Assembly: GCA_947450015.1 (NCBI GenBank)
Contig: CANFUB010000094.1
Coordinates: forward strand, 1-8,880
DNA from: Bacteroidota bacterium
GTDB lineage: Bacteria > Bacteroidota > Bacteroidia > NS11-12g > UBA955
Length of the DNA stretch: 8,880 nt
Direction: 5' to 3'
Below are positions 1 through 7,118 of this stretch, piece by piece; the first letter of the stretch is position 1; the number at the start of each line of letters is the position of its first letter. Position numbers and translations under genes: made by a program. A model generated the notes under the pieces. The model did no database searches and had not been told where the DNA came from. It was given only the letters and a program-made list of their open reading frames with translations.

Positions 1-789
1 TACTTTTCACTAAAAGGTTTTAACAAGCCCTTTTTAAAACCTAAAGCAAAAAGCCCATTGAAAAAATTAAGATTAAAGGATATCATTATCTACGAAGACG
101 AGTCGGTGTTGGCCATCAATAAGCCTGCCCATATTTCATCGCTCCACGAGCGCTTCGACTCCGAGCAAGATTCCATTATCCAATTGGTGAAAGCCGAGAA
201 CGAAAACTATAGCCTTTGCCATCGCATCGATAGAGAAACATCGGGCGTACTTTTAATTTCAAAAAATGCCGAATCGTATCGACATATTGCCATGCAATTT
301 GAAAAACGCACGGTTCAAAAAGAATACCACGCCATTGTATCTGCGTCTGTTAGTTTGGATCATTTAAACATCGATTTGCCTTTGTATACCGATAGCAAAA
401 GACGCACACAAGTATCGAAAGCAAAAGGCAAAGAATCGTTGACCACCATTACTACTTTTAAACAGTATAAACATTTTACCATCCTCAGTTGCAAACCGCA
501 TACAGGGCGCTTACACCAGATAAGGGTGCATGCGGCTTCGCAAAATTTACCTTTGGTATGCGATGAATTGTATGGCGGTAAAATTCCATACTTGAATGAA
601 GTAAAAAAGAAAGTGCATTTGGGCAAAGATGAAGAGAAAAAAGCCATGATGAAGCGTGTTGCGTTGCATGCTTATAGTATACAATTTAACAGTATGGCGA
701 AGGGTGATATCAGTATTACTGCGCCCTATCCAGATGATTTTGCTGTAATGGTGAAACTGTTGGAGAAATACGACCAACTAGAAGGCTAA
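1..789 (+). CDS. RluA-family RNA pseudouridine synthase, 5' end outside window
   Basis: Isomerises specific uridines in rRNA or tRNA to pseudouridine in the cytoplasm; the exact target cannot be read from sequence. Counting from the TTG at position 58, the catalytic block HRIDRETSG lies at residues 55-63 with the presumed catalytic Asp58, the early 'EDE..LAINKPA' strand at 13-24, and the 'TGRLHQIRVH' block at 149-158, where Leu152 stands in for the more common Thr. The protein ends at a TAA at 787-789. The frame is open back to base 1 with no stop and no ATG, and the TTG at 58 has no recognisable ribosome-binding site. The real start is therefore probably upstream, and the visible extension is a basic Lys/Pro/Phe-rich linker. 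That linker could be a free tail or could follow an S4 domain lying off the window, which I cannot see. Family assignment is firm; subfamily (RluA, RluC/D, TruC type) is open. Confidence 0.9.
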   Translation, partial: YFSLKGFNKPFLKPKAKSPLKKLRLKDIIIYEDESVLAINKPAHISSLHERFDSEQDSIIQLVKAENENYSLCHRIDRETSGVLLISKNAESYRHIAMQFEKRTVQKEYHAIVSASVSLDHLNIDLPLYTDSKRRTQVSKAKGKESLTTITTFKQYKHFTILSCKPHTGRLHQIRVHAASQNLPLVCDELYGGKIPYLNEVKKKVHLGKDEEKKAMMKRVALHAYSIQFNSMAKGDISITAPYPDDFAVMVKLLEKYDQLEG

Positions 790-1347
790 CTATTGTGAGT
801 TAATCCACAAGGCCAGCATGGCGATGACAGAGCCCCCAAGTAAAAACCATTTTAAACTTTTGTGTTTATTGCTGTACTCCATTTGTAAATTATTTTTGGT
901 CACCAATACATTGGGAATATCTTCTACCAATTGGATATTGATATCATAGATCATGAGGGTGCGTTTCTTTTTCCCTTGTTGTTTACCAGGGGTCCACTCA
1001 GGCATGCGGCTTACAATGTCTACCACCGCGCCAGCCAATTGTTGGTTCGAGGCACTCAGTATTTCAAAATCGCTCAAATTACCATTGCGTTCAACATAAA
1101 AAGAGAAGCGCACATTATCGGTGTAGTTACTTAAAAAAGGACCAACTATCCGCATGTTAAAATTGTTCTCAATATAACGGTAAAAATCATCGGGATGCTT
1201 GCCAAAAGAAGGGGCGCGTGTAATGGTATCTTCGGGCGCAATATAGGTAGCGGTATCGCTGCTTGCACCTCTAAAAACTTCTACTTGTGCAAATGCTGGA
1301 CTTGCTACGGAAAGAAAAAAAATCAAGAACCCCAGATGGTAACGCAT
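790..1347 (-). CDS. Small exported protein with TonB C-terminal-like domain and C-terminal transmembrane segment
   Basis: 185 residues. Residues 1-20 form a signal peptide with a probable cleavage site AFA|Q. Residues about 52-140 resemble the TonB C-terminal domain, with 'FYVERNGNLSDFEIL' followed by the signature 'MPEWTPGKQQGK' around 115-125. Residues 167-182 (WFLLGGSVIAMLALWI) form a hydrophobic segment, leaving only a three-residue tail. Classical TonB is anchored at its N-terminus, so this arrangement is reversed: the domain should sit in the periplasm, tethered from its C-terminal side. The basic KHKSLK stretch before the segment would then be periplasmic, which fits poorly with the positive-inside rule. 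The start ATG is three bases after the stop of the T9SS protein gene, so translation is probably coupled. The TAG stop (790-792) abuts the TAA of the convergent pseudouridine synthase. Energy transduction to a receptor is possible by family, but many single-domain relatives in Bacteroidota have no known role. Domain call is good; function is unknown. Confidence 0.8.
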   Translation of the reverse strand: MRYHLGFLIFFLSVASPAFAQVEVFRGASSDTATYIAPEDTITRAPSFGKHPDDFYRYIENNFNMRIVGPFLSNYTDNVRFSFYVERNGNLSDFEILSASNQQLAGAVVDIVSRMPEWTPGKQQGKKKRTLMIYDINIQLVEDIPNVLVTKNNLQMEYSNKHKSLKWFLLGGSVIAMLALWINSQ

Positions 1348-1350
1348 GTT

Positions 1351-4071
1351 CTATTGCTTCGTAAATAGGATGGTTCTATAACCTTCAACTCTTAAAATAT
1401 AAATACCCGCAGGCAATTGAGACACCTCTAACTGTGCGTTTTGATTTTGCACCATAAGGTTTTGAGAAGCTACCAATACACCACTTACACTGTATACATT
1501 GGCGAATATAGAACCATTGCTATTTGGCAACGCCATGTTCAAGTATTGTTGTGTAGGATTTGGAAACACATTCAACACAGGCAAGGTTTGCAAAACTTTT
1601 AAACCACTGGCTGCTACCACCACTGTGTATTCTGTAGAATCTTTACAACCGTTTAACAAACTGGTTAAGATTAATTTCAACTGATAAGTGCCCGCGTTGA
1701 TGTATTTGTGCGTAACGGCAGAATTAGTACTTTTAATGCCATCACCGAAATTCCATAACACCGAACAACCACCTGCATTAATTGGCGAAACTTTTACACT
1801 TTGGTTGGCAAGGATATCATAATTAAAACCACTAAATGGCGAAGGTTTTACCAATGGCACCACCAATTGTTTAGGACCATAACAACCTGCATATTCTGGC
1901 TGTCCATAAAAAGATTTACCACCATTCAAAACAGCTGTTTGATAAGTAAGGCCTTTGCCCAATTCAACTGAAGAGGTATCATATTCGAACCAATGGATGG
2001 TACCAGGACCTACCAATTTACTTTTTAAGGTCGCTTTGTTTTTTGCACAAATGCTATCGCCCCATAATTTTACAACTGTTGGGTAGGTATTCACAATGCC
2101 TTTAACAGTGGTGCGACTGGTGCTCTTGCAAATACTGCTTTTGGTTTCAACATAGTAGTTATTTGTTACAGCGGCTTTCACTGTATAGTTTAAACCATCT
2201 GCTAATAAATTACCTGCACTCGCTGCATCGTACCAATGGGCTTCACCAAATGGAACAATAACACTTAAGCGCAATGAATCGCCTTTGCAAATCGTATCTG
2301 TTATAATTTTAGAAATGCGCGGATAGTCTTCAACCGTTACTTCAACAGGCTCGCGGGTACTACCACATACGCCATTGTAGGCATCGGCATAAAAGGTTTT
2401 AACCTCTCTTTTGGTAGGCGAAAAATAAAACACCGGGCCTGTGGTAATACTGCTTCCACCCGATGCCGCATTGAACCAGCGAATAGTTAAACCAGAACCT
2501 GCACTGGCATTCAATTGCAGAACCGAAGTGCTGGCCAAACAAATGGTAGTATCTTTTGTAATGCTTGGTGAACTTGGCGCAAAATTAGCACCAACTAAAG
2601 CACTTACTTTAATACGAGGGCCTAATACACAACCCAAATTATTGGCTTGTATAAAGAAAAAAGTATCGCGTGTTAAAACAGGGGTTTGATAAACGGGCCC
2701 ACTAAATAAAAGGGTAGATGAACCGGCGGTTTCAAACCACTCAATAGCACCAACATTGGTGAACCCTTTGAGGTTGGCTTTGGAACCAGAACAGATGGAA
2801 TCATTCAAGCCACTCAAGGTTGTTGGATAAGCATTGACATTTAAAATAACTTCTCTAAGGCCTGTCACACAATTGTGATTATTACCTCTTACATAAACGG
2901 TATCGGTGGCCGTAATATTATTTCTTACCAAGGTGGTACCTCTAAAAAATGGGGTTGGATCTGTTACTTTCTTAAACCATTCATAAACTGCACCTGTATC
3001 GGCATTCGAAACTTTATGCGTTACACTATTGCCAACGCAAGCTTTCACAGGTCCGCTTACCGAAGGAAAATCCGGCTTGTAATACAACCATTTTTCGGTG
3101 GTATCCGAACAGCCATATTGCGCACCACGGTAGCCATATACTGTGGAAATTAATTGCACTTTGTAATTTTGTTTTACACTGTATTTTACTTGGTGATCGA
3201 CAGAATAGGTATAGCCAAAACTATTGCCAGCATTCCACCAATTACAATAATAGCCGAGGTTATAAAGCAGATAACGGTTATACATTTTACTACCAACCAT
3301 ACTGCTGTTTGCGGCATTGATGAATTTTACAGTATCAATTAAATTATAGCACTGCGACTTAATCGCATAATCGGTTGAAAATTTATAGCTCACATGTGGA
3401 TGCAATAAGATATCGGCATTGAAGGAAACACCTGCAATGTTCAAATTTTTTCCGTTGTACCATTGGCCACTAATAGAACCACAATTCAAATTTTCTTTTT
3501 TACCATCACCAGCTGAATAACTATTGGTAACAATTCCTGCATTCAAACTTGCACTGTCTGTTTCAACTGTTAAAATATAAGCACTGTCTAACAAGATGGG
3601 TTTAAACGTAGCATGCTTTTCTATTTTGGTAAGCACCCCACCACCAAATACTGAGTCGATGGTAATTGTATCACTTCTCAAAGGTGAACCCTTTGGCAAA
3701 CTATCTTTACCTGCTTTGTAAACATTACAAATCAAGTTCATTTTTTTCTTAGTAGGTGGACTAGATACAAAGGCATAAAAAGAAAATCCACTGAGGGTAA
3801 GTGGCTTTGGTGTTGAATACAACTGACCTAAACTTCGTCCTTTTGACACAGTGATGACAAAGTAGGCAGAGCCTTTGTAACGCGGATATTCAACGGTATC
3901 GACATCGCATTGTTGCGGATTTTGAGCACTGCGTTTTACACCACCTGTATTCAGGTTATAACTTGCTTTACTTTTGTTGTCAATAATTTTGTGGCTAGTG
4001 CCTACAAGCTGACTGAAGACTGCATTTGAACACAAAAGAAAGAGAATAAAAAAGAGTACATTTTTAAGCAT
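1351..4071 (-). CDS. T9SS-exported surface protein with five Ig-like repeats, PKD domain and type A sorting domain
   Basis: 906 residues. Signal peptide at 1-21 (hydrophobic core, then AVFS|Q). Residues about 58-228 form a beta-rich unrecognised domain. Residues about 244-333 look like a degenerate PKD domain ('VKFIN...', 'YKVQLIS', 'GCSDT'). Five tandem Ig-like repeats of the CHU_C-associated type follow at about 337-740. Each has a [EHR]W[FY] core (Trp365, 445, 532, 613, 694) and a Cys pair (345/401, 427/481, 511/569, 595/648, 675/730). A canonical PKD domain with 'WNFGDG' (773-778) and 'AGTYQLKL' covers about 745-820. The last 75 or so residues form a T9SS type A sorting domain, with 'VFPNPTQQYLN' at 835-845, 'VYSVSGVLV' and 'LPAGIYILRV' at 886-895. 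Expected path: Sec export, then T9SS transport across the outer membrane, with C-terminal cleavage and attachment to the surface or release. An adhesin or matrix role is inferred from architecture only; no enzyme domain is visible. It follows the GT9 gene by 41 bp and precedes the TonB-like gene by 3 bp. Confidence 0.93.
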   Translation of the reverse strand: MLKNVLFFILFLLCSNAVFSQLVGTSHKIIDNKSKASYNLNTGGVKRSAQNPQQCDVDTVEYPRYKGSAYFVITVSKGRSLGQLYSTPKPLTLSGFSFYAFVSSPPTKKKMNLICNVYKAGKDSLPKGSPLRSDTITIDSVFGGGVLTKIEKHATFKPILLDSAYILTVETDSASLNAGIVTNSYSAGDGKKENLNCGSISGQWYNGKNLNIAGVSFNADILLHPHVSYKFSTDYAIKSQCYNLIDTVKFINAANSSMVGSKMYNRYLLYNLGYYCNWWNAGNSFGYTYSVDHQVKYSVKQNYKVQLISTVYGYRGAQYGCSDTTEKWLYYKPDFPSVSGPVKACVGNSVTHKVSNADTGAVYEWFKKVTDPTPFFRGTTLVRNNITATDTVYVRGNNHNCVTGLREVILNVNAYPTTLSGLNDSICSGSKANLKGFTNVGAIEWFETAGSSTLLFSGPVYQTPVLTRDTFFFIQANNLGCVLGPRIKVSALVGANFAPSSPSITKDTTICLASTSVLQLNASAGSGLTIRWFNAASGGSSITTGPVFYFSPTKREVKTFYADAYNGVCGSTREPVEVTVEDYPRISKIITDTICKGDSLRLSVIVPFGEAHWYDAASAGNLLADGLNYTVKAAVTNNYYVETKSSICKSTSRTTVKGIVNTYPTVVKLWGDSICAKNKATLKSKLVGPGTIHWFEYDTSSVELGKGLTYQTAVLNGGKSFYGQPEYAGCYGPKQLVVPLVKPSPFSGFNYDILANQSVKVSPINAGGCSVLWNFGDGIKSTNSAVTHKYINAGTYQLKLILTSLLNGCKDSTEYTVVVAASGLKVLQTLPVLNVFPNPTQQYLNMALPNSNGSIFANVYSVSGVLVASQNLMVQNQNAQLEVSQLPAGIYILRVEGYRTILFTKQ
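1852..3063 (-). repeat. Array of five tandem Ig-like protein repeats
   Basis: This stretch encodes residues about 337-740 of the surface protein. The conserved Trp of each unit recurs every 80-87 residues, and each unit carries two Cys 53-58 residues apart, which would suit one disulfide per domain after export. Units usually end with a 'YPT/YPR'-like linker before the next domain. The repetition is visible at the protein level only: I see no long identical DNA repeats, so the array is old and diverged rather than recently amplified. Confidence 0.8.
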
Positions 4072-4088
4072 ATCAAAATATTTTCTAA

Positions 4089-4119
4089 CGAATGTAGAAT
4101 AATATTGTGAAATTACAAA
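4089..4119 (-). promoter_or_regulatory. Candidate Bacteroidota-type promoter for the T9SS protein gene
   Basis: On the minus strand a TTTG (plus 4116-4119, inside the last codons of the GT9 gene) is followed after exactly 19 bases by TACATTCG (plus 4089-4096). The phylum's primary sigma factor is known to use TTTG near -33 and TAnnTTTG near -7; here one base of the -7 box differs (C for T). The box ends 17 bases before the ATG at 4071, giving a predicted leader of roughly 10-13 bases. If real, the surface protein and TonB-like genes form their own transcription unit, separable from the upstream cluster. Confidence 0.4.
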
Positions 4120-5150
4120 TTAATTCTTTCCATCAATTCGGCAATTGCAAGCTCGGCATCAAGCACTTGAATTCTTGTAATACAAGGACTTTCAGGCTCA
4201 ACACAATCCAACTGATTGCATGGATTACAAGTCAATACATGGTGTAAAACCTTGCTGTTTTTACCCATCGGATAGAACACATTGGGCACACCCGGGCCGT
4301 ATAAACCTAACAAGGGCACATCGAATGCAGAGGCAATGTGCAAGGGTCCGCTCTCGTTGCCAACATAAAAATTTGCTTTGCTACACAAGCAAGAAAATTC
4401 AGAAAGTGAGAAACCATTGGTAAACGAAAAACTTTTAAAATTTAACAATTCTTTGACAATTCCAATCTGGGGCTCATCCTCGCTAGTGCCAGCAAAAATT
4501 ATTTCGAGTTGATATTGCGTGTGTAAAAAATTGGCAATTTGGGCAAAGCGTTCCAAGGGCCATTGTCTTAAAATCCGTCTTGCACCAACATGTAAGATTG
4601 CAAACTTTTTTATTTGATTTTCAGCAATGAAAGCATGCACATTTTTTGCTTCCTCGGCATTAAAATACAAACGCGGTTTTAATGTTGTATTCAAAGATAA
4701 AACCATAGGCGCCACAACTGCTGCGTTGGTCGCTATTTCGTGCAACTGCTTGCCCCGATTGGCCACCCTTACCTCGGCCCTTCCCACACGGTATTTTGCC
4801 TTGTTAAAAAACGATTTCAACAAGGTAGACCAAGTACCACGCAGTTCTACCACCAAATGATACGATTTATTATAGGCCGCTATATCTGTTATAATTTCAT
4901 CGATGTTTGCATCATGTTCAATTAAACTTTTTACAAAAGGCTTGCACAACACTGTAATTTTAGCTTGCGGATAACTGGTTTTTAAAAGCTCGAATACATG
5001 GGTCGCTGTGGCCATATCGCCTATCTCGTCCCACTTTACTACAAGTATGGTTTGTATGCCAGCATTGAACCCTTGTTTAAAAAACAGACGGTTCGCCAGC
5101 ACATTGGCTGCAAATAAAAACTGCTCCGAGCTTGGTAATTTTATTGGCAT
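4113..5150 (-). CDS. Glycosyltransferase family 9 (ADP-heptose:LPS heptosyltransferase-like)
   Basis: 345 residues, the usual length for GT9. These cytoplasmic GT-B enzymes transfer heptose or a related sugar from a nucleotide donor to LPS core or another envelope glycan. The N-terminal Rossmann half shows 'ILVVKWDEIGDMATATHV' at 35-52, where Asp45 matches the catalytic Asp of the GD motif in WaaC. The C-terminal half shows 'ILHVGARRILRQWPLERF' at 185-202 and the donor-site block 'GNESGPLHIASA' at 264-275, followed by 'PLLGLYGPG'. A Cys cluster C308-x2-C311-x4-C316-x6-C323 near the end is a feature I recall from many GT9 members; its role is unclear. The ATG at 5148-5150 lies inside the cyclase gene with a 10 bp overlap, implying translational coupling. 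No other LPS-core gene is in view, so the acceptor and sugar are unknown. Family certain; heptose specificity unproven. Confidence 0.9.
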   Translation of the reverse strand: MPIKLPSSEQFLFAANVLANRLFFKQGFNAGIQTILVVKWDEIGDMATATHVFELLKTSYPQAKITVLCKPFVKSLIEHDANIDEIITDIAAYNKSYHLVVELRGTWSTLLKSFFNKAKYRVGRAEVRVANRGKQLHEIATNAAVVAPMVLSLNTTLKPRLYFNAEEAKNVHAFIAENQIKKFAILHVGARRILRQWPLERFAQIANFLHTQYQLEIIFAGTSEDEPQIGIVKELLNFKSFSFTNGFSLSEFSCLCSKANFYVGNESGPLHIASAFDVPLLGLYGPGVPNVFYPMGKNSKVLHHVLTCNPCNQLDCVEPESPCITRIQVLDAELAIAELMERINL

Positions 5151-5884
5151 GGATAGATTAATACAGAAGAAGGCACTGCATCCGTTTCGATTTTAGGCAA
5201 ACGAATGGCCAAACAAAACATACCATCTGGTATGTTTTTTTCTACATAAATAAATTCAGTAATGGTGCGTTCAATATCAGCATTGCCATTGGTTAAAAAC
5301 CATTGCTTATGAGCCGCTAACAAACCCTCATCTTGTTCCTTATCGATGCTTGGCAAATCGGTTAATAGATGTTTAAACCCTAAGTTTTTAATTTTACGAA
5401 TACCATCTACCGTAAAGAATGGTGGATTGGTGCCAGCATATTTAAAAGATAATTTATCCTCCTGATTGGGTAATGTTCTTACCACCAAAGCAGTGGCCTG
5501 TTCCTCGTTTGTAATCTCGGATAAAACAGCTTCATCAATTAAGAAATCATCGCCTACTTTTTTAGGTTGAATCGTAATTATTCTCGCCAATTGCAAAACA
5601 GGCACTTGTACATCTAGCATGGTAAAATCTGCTGGCAATACATGCAAAGCACACTCGGTATGGGTACCGCTGGCATGGGCATAAAAACTAATTTTCTCGC
5701 AATTCACACTGCCGCCTTTTTTAAGTGAACCTACAAAATATTCGTTTTCAAAATAAGCGAAAGTAGGATCTTCTAAATGGTAACAATTGACATTGTTTTG
5801 TTTTTTAATTCCCAATGAGATATCAAAAAACTGATTGGTTTGAAAGGCGTAATTAACACCATTAACTTCGAAAGAAATTTTCAT
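5141..5884 (-). CDS. Cyclase-family (kynurenine-formamidase-like) metal-dependent hydrolase
   Basis: 247 residues matching the cyclase family (PF04199), which includes bacterial kynurenine formamidase KynB and isatin hydrolase; these are cytoplasmic enzymes using a divalent metal. Visible landmarks are 'FDIS' at 20-23, the metal-site motif HASGTHTE at 70-77, His81, 'DLPSID' at 176-181, His192 and Glu210. The classic motif is HxGTHxD. Here the first His is one residue further away and the Asp is replaced by Glu77, a variant I associate with a Bacteroidota subgroup from memory only. The substrate is therefore not predictable, and no tryptophan-degradation gene (kynureninase, tryptophan dioxygenase) is nearby. 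The ATG at 5882-5884 is the natural start. It is the first gene of the minus-strand cluster and overlaps the GT9 gene by 10 bp. Confidence 0.82.
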   Translation of the reverse strand: MKISFEVNGVNYAFQTNQFFDISLGIKKQNNVNCYHLEDPTFAYFENEYFVGSLKKGGSVNCEKISFYAHASGTHTECALHVLPADFTMLDVQVPVLQLARIITIQPKKVGDDFLIDEAVLSEITNEEQATALVVRTLPNQEDKLSFKYAGTNPPFFTVDGIRKIKNLGFKHLLTDLPSIDKEQDEGLLAAHKQWFLTNGNADIERTITEFIYVEKNIPDGMFCLAIRLPKIETDAVPSSVLIYPCQ

Positions 5885-5891
5885 TGCGAAG

Positions 5892-5899
5892 CGAAAATA
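5892..5899 (-). promoter_or_regulatory. Candidate -7 box of the cyclase gene
   Basis: The minus strand reads TATTTTCG, one base from the TAnnTTTG -7 consensus of Bacteroidota, ending seven bases before the cyclase ATG. I see no TTTG at the expected distance upstream. The implied leader would be only a few bases. Support is the position and the same TAnnTTCG form at two other genes here. Confidence 0.3.
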
Positions 5900-5921
5900 C
5901 TAAAATTAATGATTATTGCGT

Positions 5922-5929
5922 TATTTTTG
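5922..5929 (+). promoter_or_regulatory. Candidate -7 box of the histidine kinase gene
   Basis: TATTTTTG matches the Bacteroidota -7 consensus TAnnTTTG exactly. It lies in the 63-base divergent gap between the cyclase and kinase genes and ends 18 bases before the ATG at 5948. No good -33 TTTG is visible at 19-21 bases upstream. A transcript starting just after this box would exclude the TTG at 5840 and the ATG at 5909 as start codons. Confidence 0.4.
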
Positions 5930-5947
5930 AATGTTTATCAAATGTTC

Positions 5948-7114
5948 ATGTCGCTATTTAACAACTATAGTTTAAAGCAATACCTTAAATTTTGTCTGCT
6001 CTTAATGGCATTGGCCATCGGGCTATTCTCTTTGTATTACACCAATACCATGGTGAAGAAACTGTCGCAAGAGGAACGCAAAAAAATCAGTCAATGGGCC
6101 GAGGCTTATGAGATGATTAACAAAGCCGATTCTATAGACGAGTTGAACATTTATCTCAAAATCATTGAGTCGAATACCACCATTCCGGTAATTTTAACCG
6201 ATGCCACTGGCATATTAAACCATCGCAATTTAGATAGTAGTGCAAGTAAAAACGAAAAGGCACTGAACGCTTATTATGAGTCTATCAAAACAAAAAACGA
6301 ACCGATTAAAATAAAAATTGCTGACAACGATTACCAATATGTCTACTATGATGACTCTACCACCCTCAAACAATTGAAGCGTTATCCCTTTTATCAATTG
6401 GGCATAGTGGGTTTATTTATCGTGGTGAGTTATTTTGCTTTTAGCTACAGTAGAAAATCGGAACAAAACCAAGTATGGGTAGGTTTGGCCCGCGAAACTG
6501 CGCACCAATTGGGCACGCCCATGAGTTCGTTAATGGCTTGGGTCGACTTAATGGAACTAGACCCTTCGCATGCCAATCCAGAAACGTATACTGAAATGCG
6601 AAAAGACTTGGACCGCTTGAAAGTGATTACAGATCGTTTCTCTAAAATTGGTTCTCGACCAATATTAAAAGTACACGATGTTGCCCAAGTTTTAGAAAAT
6701 GCGATTCACTACATGCAAATAAGAAGTGCCGATACAGTCATATACGATTTCAAAGAACCGAATGAAACGTGCACTGCTATTTTAAATGTTCCATTGTTCG
6801 AATGGGTGATTGAAAATTTGTGTAAGAACGCCATCGATGCCATGGATGGCAAAGGCACCATTAGTTTTCACATTCGCCAGCGCAACAAGGTGGTGGTAAT
6901 CGATATTTCAGATACAGGCAAAGGCATGCCTAAATCATTGTTTAAGCGCGTATTCAAACCTGGGTTCACTACCAAACAAAGGGGTTGGGGACTTGGCCTC
7001 TCTCTGGTTAAACGCATTATCGAGAACTACCACAAAGGCCATATTTATGTAAAAGAAAGCATTCCGAACAAGCGCACAACTTTCAGAATTGTATTGAAGC
7101 ATATTGAAGATTAA
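5948..7114 (+). CDS. Two-transmembrane sensor histidine kinase
   Basis: 388 residues from the chosen ATG. TM1 is about 12-31, a periplasmic sensor region about 32-148, TM2 about 149-168, then the cytoplasmic kinase core. The H-box is 'ARETAHQLGTPMSSLMAW', with His186 as the predicted phosphorylation site. The ATPase domain shows the N-box ENLCKNAIDAM (Asn294), G1 box DTGKGMP (Asp322), F-box VFKPGFTTK and G2 box GWGLGLSL at about 346-353. The residue after His is Gln rather than the acidic residue usual in HisKA domains; HQLGTP is a form I know from Bacteroidota kinases. The frame is open further upstream to a TTG at 5840, but that would run 45 bases into the divergent cyclase gene and place a spurious hydrophobic lead before TM1. 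The ATG at 5948 (or 5942) gives a normal short N-terminus before TM1 and fits the promoter box. No response regulator is adjacent, so it is an orphan within this window; its signal is unknown. Confidence 0.9.
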   Translation: MSLFNNYSLKQYLKFCLLLMALAIGLFSLYYTNTMVKKLSQEERKKISQWAEAYEMINKADSIDELNIYLKIIESNTTIPVILTDATGILNHRNLDSSASKNEKALNAYYESIKTKNEPIKIKIADNDYQYVYYDDSTTLKQLKRYPFYQLGIVGLFIVVSYFAFSYSRKSEQNQVWVGLARETAHQLGTPMSSLMAWVDLMELDPSHANPETYTEMRKDLDRLKVITDRFSKIGSRPILKVHDVAQVLENAIHYMQIRSADTVIYDFKEPNETCTAILNVPLFEWVIENLCKNAIDAMDGKGTISFHIRQRNKVVVIDISDTGKGMPKSLFKRVFKPGFTTKQRGWGLGLSLVKRIIENYHKGHIYVKESIPNKRTTFRIVLKHIED

Positions 7115-7118
7115 TATG

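Noticed and set aside
360..777. Two overlapping minus-strand open frames inside the pseudouridine synthase gene
   Set aside because: Both are shadows of conserved coding sequence and look unlike natural proteins (Phe/Cys-rich, no start context).
787..802. TAACT...AGTTA inverted repeat at the convergent junction as a bidirectional terminator
   Set aside because: Only five A/T-rich base pairs around a six-base loop, with no T-run. Too weak to call.
1852..3063. DNA-level tandem repeats or recent domain duplication in the surface protein
   Set aside because: The repeats align only through Trp and Cys positions and loose patterns; I found no long shared nucleotide blocks.
4113..5884. A dedicated LPS or polysaccharide biosynthesis locus
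   Set aside because: Only one glycosyltransferase is present, with no sugar-nucleotide, flippase or polymerase genes beside it.
5840..5947. Longer kinase start at TTG 5840 or ATG 5909
   Set aside because: The TTG lies inside the divergent cyclase gene. Both extensions precede the perfect TAnnTTTG box at 5922-5929 and add an unusual hydrophobic lead before TM1. The ATG at 5948 gives a normal N-terminus.
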